Shown here piece by piece: positions 57,010 to 64,000 of a DNA stretch of 64,000 bases (position 1 is the stretch's first letter; the number at the start of each line of letters is the position of its first letter). The stretch lies in NCBI GenBank assembly GCA_027625915.1, contig JANTQA010000076.1, forward strand, positions 930,001 through 994,000, written 5' to 3'. The stretch is from Anaeramoeba flamelloides. Its lineage: Eukaryota > Metamonada > Anaeramoebidae. Below the pieces are notes generated by a model. It saw nothing but the letters and a program-made list of their open reading frames with translations. It made no database searches and was not told the origin of the DNA. The position numbers were made by a program, and so were the translations under genes.

Positions 57010-58617
57010 TTAAGGGTGAAGTATTTTTTGAAAATATAATGAATCATTTTCAAATCTTGAAAAAAAAATTATGTAACTTGTGTTTTGGTTGATGAAAGGG
57101 ATGAGTTATCCTCATCTAAACAATTTATTTATTTGAGACTCTTTTTTGAAATCCAAAATTTGCATCTTTACAAAATAAATAAAAAAAGTAAACTTATATT
57201 TTTTTTAAGAATTAAGTTAGTTCTTGAAAATTGGAAATGGAAAGCCATATTTTTGATTTTATGTTATAAAGTATTGATTTTGAAAGAAAATTTTTTATTT
57301 TCATTTTTTTTTTAATAATTAAAAGTTCTATGAAAATATCAGGCAATAAAACTTATTGAAGTATGCATGATTTAATAAATGAATATTTGATATAAGTTTA
57401 ACAAAATTTTATCTATGAAATTTCGATCTATTCTATGAAAATTTTTTGATTTTTGAAGGTTTTAAAAAAGTTATTTTTTGATTTTCAAAAAATGAAAAAA
57501 AAAAAGGAAAAAAATTTTCAATTTTTGAAATTTTTTTTTAAAAATTGTTTGGTCCTATTCACAAGAAATTCTTATAAGAATTTATTTTGTGTTTGTCAGA
57601 AAAAAATTGATTTTGAAATTTGAGAATACAATTACAAAATTTCCAAATCTCTTTAAAAATTTTTACAGTGTTCAAAAAATGCGTACATAACCACCATATC
57701 CGTATTTCAAAATATAAAACATACTTTTTTTTCTTCTTAATCCAAGGCAACATCCAATCGACTACCAGATAGTTTACCAAAGTTCAAATCAATTTTGAAA
57801 CTAAAGGTCAGGATATTTTCAGTAAAATTTAAATTATTCATGCAATTTATTGAAAATTTTCCATAATATTCCTTATTTTTTTGAAATTTATTGATTTTTT
57901 GATGATAAAAAATATTATCAAAATTTACTCTATTTTTGAGATAAATTTTGCAATTTGATCTTTCATTTTTAGAATTTCTTTTTAAATAATAGAACTTTAA
58001 GAAACCAATACAATATTTATTTAGAGTTTATTATCAGTTTCTTTGATAGGTTGAATTATCTGTCTTCTATAACACAAAAACGCACATTTTATTTTAAAAG
58101 ACAAATTAAATTTTTTTTGCATGCTTTATTTTAACTACAGCGTTTGGAAAAATCAAATTTCATTATAGCACAATAACAAAATTACTAAGTAAAATTTATA
58201 AACGACTTAAAAAAATTAATGATTATAACTACTTTTATCAAAATCATTACAATAATTTTTTAATCCGTTGAATATATCAATTTTTTGGTTAACTAAAAAG
58301 TATTATCTCAAAATTGAAAAAAAATCTTTATATTAATATTCCTGGCATAAGACTTGTTATTGTATAACAATGATGGAAATGGCAAAAAACAGGGTAAAAA
58401 ATTGTTATAATGTGAGAAATACAATGATATTTAAAAATTTTCTATTTCCTCAAAAAATGGAAAAAAATAATTGATCTCACCAAAGTTTCTTTCATGGCTT
58501 TCTTAGTGTATTAGAATTAATTGAAAATTACATACACAAAAGTTGTAAGTAGAGAATATAACGAACAAGTTATTTTAAAATTTACCTTGTTGTTGTAGTA
58601 GAGAACTCTTCCCTTAA
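57010..58617. mobile_element. TTAA-flanked element, family Y copy B
   Basis: TTAA lies at 57010-57013 and 58614-58617. Ends are TTAAGGGTGAAGTATTTTTT and, inward from the right, TTAAGGGAAGAGTTCTCTAC. Inverted relative to 34542-36395 and collinear with it once the element nested in each copy is removed. Contains a family T MITE at 57666-58140. Native length about 1.13 kb. Confidence 0.8.
57666..58140. mobile_element. Tc1/mariner-like MITE, family T copy 3, nested in family Y
   Basis: 475 bp. The left end CAGTGTTCAAAAAATGCGTA is preceded by TA. The right end inward is CTGTAGTTAAAATAAAGCAT, and the right flank TA has changed to CG. The uninterrupted site is at about 35013-35014 in copy A of family Y. 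Confidence 0.82.
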
Positions 58618-59217
58618 AAAAAGAAAAGTAGGAAAAATTAAATTATGAAAACAGATAATACCTCTATTTAGGTGACACTTAAAAAGCCAAATTTATTTCA
58701 TTTTCAATTAAGCTCTTTTTCAATTTATATTCCTTACTGATAAATTCAAATATGTTTAATATAATTTTTAGTTCATTTTCCCATTTTGTAATCTCATATC
58801 TCAACTTTCAAAACAACTCGAGAGAAAGTACCTTTTGAAGTACAACCAATTTAACATGGTTTTTTAACATTAAAAAGAATAAAATGCTTTCTTCAAAGCT
58901 TGTGTAAAAAAATTCATACATGGATAATGAAGTAAAAATATTCTGATATTTATTTGAATTTATCAGTATTCAGAAAATGAAAAACAATAAGTTTTCAAAT
59001 ATTTCTTTTTCTATTTTGGAAAAATCAGTAAATTTTTAAAAAAGACGAGCCATAGAACACTAGAATCTCAATCATAACATGTGTTATTAAATAAAATTTC
59101 TTGTATCAAATTTAATTTCCAAATAAACTAATTGTAAATATTTTAGAAGCATTTGGAAAATGTTTTATTCTTTTCATTTTTTTTATTTTATTCTATTTTA
59201 ATTATTTTACTATAAAA
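58618..59217. other. Upstream region of RPS4
   Basis: 600 bp between a transposon and the RPS4 start. A pyrimidine-rich stretch (about 59160-59205) precedes the ATG, as is common in ribosomal protein genes. No defined promoter element recognised. Confidence 0.4.
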
Positions 59218-60460
59218 ATGACCAGAGGACCAAGAAAACATTTAAAAAGATTAAACACCCCAAAAAACTGGATGTTAGACAAATTAGGTGGTACCTGGGT
59301 AAGTAGATACAGATCTTTTTTCATAATTGAATGAGCTTCCTATTTTAAAAACGATTTTTTTTTTTAAAAACTTTTATTTCTTCATTCCATCTAAAATAAA
59401 ATTTTAACAACTTTTAAAGGCACCAAGACCATCAACTGGTCCACACAAATTAAGAGAATGTTTACCATTAACACTTTTACTTCGAAACAAATTGAAATAT
59501 GCTTTAACAGGAAAAGAAGTTACCTTGATCCTTATGCAAAGAGTTGTCAAAGTTGACGGAAAAGTTAGAACCGACAACACCTATCCAACCGGTTTTATGG
59601 GTACATATTATTTCTTTTTTAAATTTTATGAAAAAACAAATTTTTTTTTTTTTTCTTATTTTTTTTTTTTTTTGCTTTTTTCTCTTTTCTTTTTAATTTT
59701 TTGAGACTCTTTCCTTTTTGATGAAATTTACTCATTTTCTCTTATTCCTTTCTTTTAATTTAATCTTTCTTAAATGTGTGCTAATTTTCAACAAATTAAA
59801 CGCTAACAAACAACAAATATTCAACCTCAAAATTTCATTAAAAAAAAAAAAAACAACAAATTTCACATCTACAAACAAAACCAAATTTCAAAAAAAAAAA
59901 CAAAAATCAACTTCAAAGATGTTATCTCAATCGATCGAACCAATGAAAACTTTAGAATTCTTTATGACGAAAAAGGAAGATTTGTAGCCCATAAAATCAC
60001 TCAAAAGGAGTCCAACTTTAAATTATGTAAAGTCAAAAAATCACAAATTGGAATGAAAAGAATCCCATTTATCGTCACTCATGATGGAAGAACATTCAGA
60101 TACCCAGATCCTCTCATTAAAGTCAACGACACAATCAAATTCGATATCAAAGAAAACAAAATTGTCGGATTTATCAAATTTGCAGTTGGTAATGTTGTCA
60201 TGATCACAGGAGGTAGAAATACAGGAAGAATTGGAATCATCACCAAAAAGGAATTACATGCAGGTTCCTATGACATCATCCATATCAAAGATGAAAAGGG
60301 ACACTCCTTTGCTACTAGATTATCAAATGTCTTTGTTATTGGAAGAAAAAATAGACCAATGATCTCCCTCCCTAAAAATAGAGGTATTAGACCAGATCCT
60401 AACGAAGACAGAAAACAAAGAATCAAGAAGCACGAACAAGCTAAATCTAAAAAGAAATAA
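59218..60460 (+). CDS. RPS4: 40S ribosomal protein S4 (eS4)
   Basis: Three exons, 59218-59298, 59420-59600 and 59919-60460, with GT-AG introns of 121 and 318 bp, join to 804 nt (267 aa, TAA). Nearly every family block is intact: [20 protein letters not shown] at the start, the S4 RNA-binding-like part ([39 protein letters not shown]), the central [19 protein letters not shown], a KOW-type stretch ([15 protein letters not shown]) and [20 protein letters not shown] before a basic C-terminus. eS4 is a structural protein of the small subunit body. Codons are less AT-biased than in other genes here, consistent with high expression. Length matches the usual 260-265 aa. Confidence 0.99.
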
Positions 60461-63400
60461 ATTAATTCTTTTTCAAAAAAATAATACATATTAAAAAAAC
60501 AAAAAAAAAAAAAAAGAATAAGAAAGAATATTAAATTTTATCTCATTTTTTTTTATAGATTAAAAAATTTTAAAAATAAAGAAAAAAATTTCAATTTTTT
60601 ACCTCTACAAATACTAGATTAATAATGTGCTTTTTTTGAAAATTTTTTTGATTTTGAATTGTTATTAGTTAAAATATTTTTGAAATAATTTGTTAAAAAG
60701 GAAGAATGTTAACTTGATTATTTATTTTTCAAACAGTCTTTAATAAAACTTTTATTCTTTGGAATCCAAAATAAATCTGATTTTCAATGCAGTGTTACAG
60801 AGATAAAAAAAAATTTTACGGTGTTAAAGGATTAGCCTCCACATAACACCATCTGAAATTGAAATATTGACACTTTATTTAAAAACATAAACTCTTTTTC
60901 AAATAAAAGGGCACAAAAAATTTTCAAGAATTATTCATAAATGAATCAAATTAATTGTAGTATCATTCTAAAATCTAAGAAACGCTTTAAAACATAAAAA
61001 AACACTCAACCGAATCTTTAAAACTCATTAAAACAAATCAATAAAAATTAAAATTCAATATTTTAAAAATTGGTGGGCCCTTTTATTTGAAATGAGAAAT
61101 CTCGTTTTGTAAATTGTAATGAAAAAAATTATAAACGTAATAAAAACCTTTTAACAAGGCGAATTGGGAAAAGGTTCTCAAAATTTTATTGATAATTCTT
61201 TACATATCAAACTTTTGTTCTTTAAAGTCTCATATTCCAGATAAAGCCACAAGTCATCTGGTATTTTGTTGGAATGTTTTTTTCTTTATTTCTCTTTTCT
61301 TTGTTCCATGCATCAATCGAATAATGGCCTTTCTTAATTCCTATTTCTAGCTCATTCGAAATCAAACTTAAACTGTTTCCATTTATACACAGGTAGATTA
61401 TTTCCAAATTGGTTTCTTCTTATCTTGCTTTTTCATTTTCCAACTGTTCAATATCCAAAAATAAAAAAAGCAAAAAATGAAAAAATGAAAAAATGAAAAA
61501 ATGAATAATTCAAATGAAAATCACCAATAAGGAATTATCTTATTAAGTATCAAATTCGATGGTATTGACGATTTGAGAGGTCTGCCCTTTTGTTTGAAAA
61601 ATAGTTTATTTGTAATCTTAAAGCGCCTGTGTGGGTATAAAAACAAAAACTTTGGGGTTTTGTATTTTTTTTTTATTTTCACTTTTTTGGAAAGTTCAAT
61701 TCCACTTTTATTTCAAAAAAAATAAAAAAAATAATAATAAAAATTCATTGAAAGATCTCAAAAACAAAACAAAACTTACCTTGGATGGAATAATAAACAC
61801 TTAAAATTCCAAGTAAATTAGATCTTGATCCTTGAAAAAAAAATTAATTCTTTTTTTACACTTTTACTTTTTTATTTTGTTGAATTTTTTATAAATAATT
61901 GTTTTTTAGTTTTTTTCAATATTGTATGACCCATAACTGCTGAATAAATATATGCAATTCAGATCATTTTCCTAAAAGATTTGTTCTTTAATTTTTCTAT
62001 TTCTAACTAAACTTTTTTTTTTTTTTTTTATTCTGATCATAACTATTTCCACTTTTATTTTAATTTATTTGATAATTTCTTCTGTTTATAAATTTAACAA
62101 TTATGAATTCTTACAACTTATTTTTATTCTCTGAATTTTATGTTCTTTTACTGAGAAATAAGATTGAGAGTTTTTTTTCTTGAAAACAGAAGAAAAAATA
62201 AATGATTTTCAAAATGTAGATTTTTATCGTTTACACTCAAAATCAACCCTTTAAGTTTTAAAACCTTTAAAAAATTTCTTGTAAAAATTAAATTAAAAAC
62301 TTTTGATTTTATTTATCTTGTTAATAATAAAATTTTAATGAGAAATTAAAAAAAAAAAAATTAAAAGATAATTTCAAGATATTTTATTTAATAGTTTCAC
62401 TTTTTTTATTTTTCTTCAAATACAATGTAAACTTTAATTTGTTTCAATTTAGAATTCTATTTTATTGTGTAAAATTAATCAATTTTAATTCCAATAAATA
62501 TTTGACTCATTGTCCAAAAAAGCATTATAAATTACTATTCAAATATTTTATTACCCTTAATTTTGTTATTATTATCCAAATTAGTTATTTGTCATTAATT
62601 GTAGGGTTAGTCATAATTCGATTTGTTTTTTTTTTTTATCATCCGTTTTACAAGTGATCGATTTATAATGGTATTTAAACTTTCATATAGACCAAAATTC
62701 AAATTTTTCCACACAACTAAAATGTTCAAACAATCAGGGTAATATAATTTCATTCAAATTTGAAATAATTTTGATTTTTGAAAAATATCAAAATCATTTT
62801 TTCATTTTTTTGATTTTTTATTTTCATTTCATTTTTTGGATTACCTTATTTTGGTCGATCATATTTTTTTTAAAACTATTTTTATTATAAGAAAGTTGAG
62901 TTCTTCCAAATAGAAGAACTTATATAAAAAAATTTTTGGTAGTATCTTTAACCATTTAATCGATCAATATTCCTAATAGAATTTCATCAAATTTATCAAT
63001 ATATTTTTTTGTTTTTCCACTCTCCCCAATTTTTGACACACCCTTGATTTATTTGTATTGATAATTATTTATTTATTGTTTTGTGAGTATTTTATTTTAT
63101 AAAAAGGTGTTAACATTTCAATTAGTGAATGGTTCTAATTTGGTAAATCTTCGAGAAGTGGTTAAATAAGTTTTTTTTTTCACAAAACGAATTTTGGTGT
63201 GTTAAAAATTTTGAATTGGTGTTTAGATTGTTTTATAAGATCATGTTAATATAACTTTACATGAATTAGAGTTGTGTAAGAAGTTTGTCTTGAGCGTATG
63301 ATATAATATGGCAAAAAAGAATAGTAAAAACTTTCCCACTCTAAACTTTTTTACTTACTAAATCAGATCCATTGTTTTTCACAAATATCAAATTTTGTGT

Positions 63401-63599
63401 ATGTGTTGACAAGTTTTAACATTTTATAAGAAAATTTATCTGGTTATAATTACAAAGTTAAATTTCTGAACAAATTTCGGTCAATTCAGTATCGATCTAA
63501 AGTAATCCTCACCCAATCGATTTTTATTTATTTTGATTGTAAGAAAATATTTACAATAATAATAGTAAGGGGGGGCAATTAATAAAAGAAAAGGTACGT
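60461..63599. other. AT-rich DNA downstream of RPS4 with minor repeats
   Basis: No gene can be assigned. 60826 has a lone TTAAAGGATTAGCCTCC, like a family X end without its partner. 60898-61092 has an inverted pair around CAAATAAAAGGGC, recurring once at about 61585. A minus-strand stretch at 61222-61407 is less AT-rich and open for about 60 codons without an ATG; it could be an isolated exon or relic. 62690-63060 shares short phrases with repeat W. Confidence 0.4.
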
Positions 63600-63900
63600 T
63601 ATAATAATTATTATTATTACAAAAGTGTAAATTATTTCTAGATGCCGTTATTTTTAAATTTCCTAAAAAGTTGAAATTATCCCAAGAACTTTTCCAATAT
63701 AGCATTTTTTCAAAAAAATGAAAATAATCTGAAATCTCAATTTCTAAAACCAAAACCAATAATATAACTTTTGAAACTTTATGAAATGAAAATTTATAAA
63801 TTTTTATTTTGTCTAAATTATTTGAAAATATTTCTTTTTTTATTTTTTGGATTTTGAAAAAAATGAAATAATTTTTAAAATAATTCAATTTTTTTAATCA
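63600..63900 (-). mobile_element. LINE 3' tail, degenerate, copy 4
   Basis: The minus strand ends with an AAATTTACACTTTTG-like 3' sequence and a TAA/ATA-rich tail (63600-63625), as in the copy at 8370-8700. Upstream protein-like sequence is only weakly similar. The element continues toward or past 63900, close to the window edge. Confidence 0.4.
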
Positions 63901-64000
63901 GACACCCAAATCTAGCTTGAAATTTGAGATGAAAAACAATTTTTTTTTTCTCTCATTCCTATAATACTCCAAACCAAAGTTGGAAAGGCTGAAACAAATT

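Noticed and set aside
1-64000. tRNA, snRNA, rRNA or CRISPR features
   Set aside because: I looked for cloverleaf-like GC-rich 70-90 bp stretches, U6-like sequence and regular spacer arrays and saw none I could support. A covariance-model scan would be decisive.

Overview
The window is nuclear DNA from a very AT-rich, intron-bearing eukaryotic microbe. It holds seven recognisable protein genes: a RhoGEF (DH-PH-FYVE) gene on the minus strand, then on the plus strand a homeobox gene, TRM6, a choline-transporter-like (CTL/PNS1) membrane protein, VPS55, an AMPK/CAMK-like kinase and 40S ribosomal protein S4. Introns are GT-AG and every assembled gene ends in TAA. DH-PH-FYVE and homeobox genes, lysine/glutamate-rich low complexity and extreme AT content suit an amoeboid protist. 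Anaeramoeba-like is my best guess from memory; Amoebozoa are not excluded.

Layout: 1-3.6 kb repeats; 4.0-6.6 kb RhoGEF (-); 6.9-12.2 kb repeats; 12.4-13.4 kb homeobox gene; 13.8-19.6 kb repeats and unassigned DNA; 19.7-21.4 kb TRM6; 22-26.6 kb palindromic MITEs and AT-rich DNA; 26.7-33.6 kb CTL gene (4 exons); 34.5-38 kb nested elements; 39.5-43.2 kb VPS55 (7 small exons); 44-46 kb repeats; 46.1-54.3 kb kinase (5 exons, one intron near 5.9 kb); 55-58.6 kb repeats; 59.2-60.5 kb RPS4 (3 exons); 60.5-64 kb AT-rich DNA with a LINE tail. I assembled spliced genes by hand by matching intron phase to family conservation. Each gives a whole number of codons and a protein of family length: VPS55 127 aa, kinase 373, CTL 477, RPS4 267.

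The most unusual content lies between genes and in introns. About ten elements begin and end in TTAA followed by GG(G) and have short inverted termini. They fall into at least six sequence families and look like non-autonomous piggyBac-type transposons. Other families are a ~476-bp TA-flanked Tc1/mariner-like MITE (three good copies), a ~195-bp near-perfect palindrome (four copies), several long-TIR elements and 3' tails of one LINE family. Comparing copies shows real nesting with recoverable empty sites: a TTAA element inside another, and two TA-MITEs inside TTAA elements. This gives a relative insertion order from this window alone. No intact transposase or reverse transcriptase is present.

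The genes are ordinary housekeeping or signalling genes with no sign of an operon or shared pathway. RPS4 serves translation, TRM6 tRNA modification, VPS55 endosomal sorting, CTL membrane transport, and the RhoGEF, kinase and homeodomain protein signalling and transcription.
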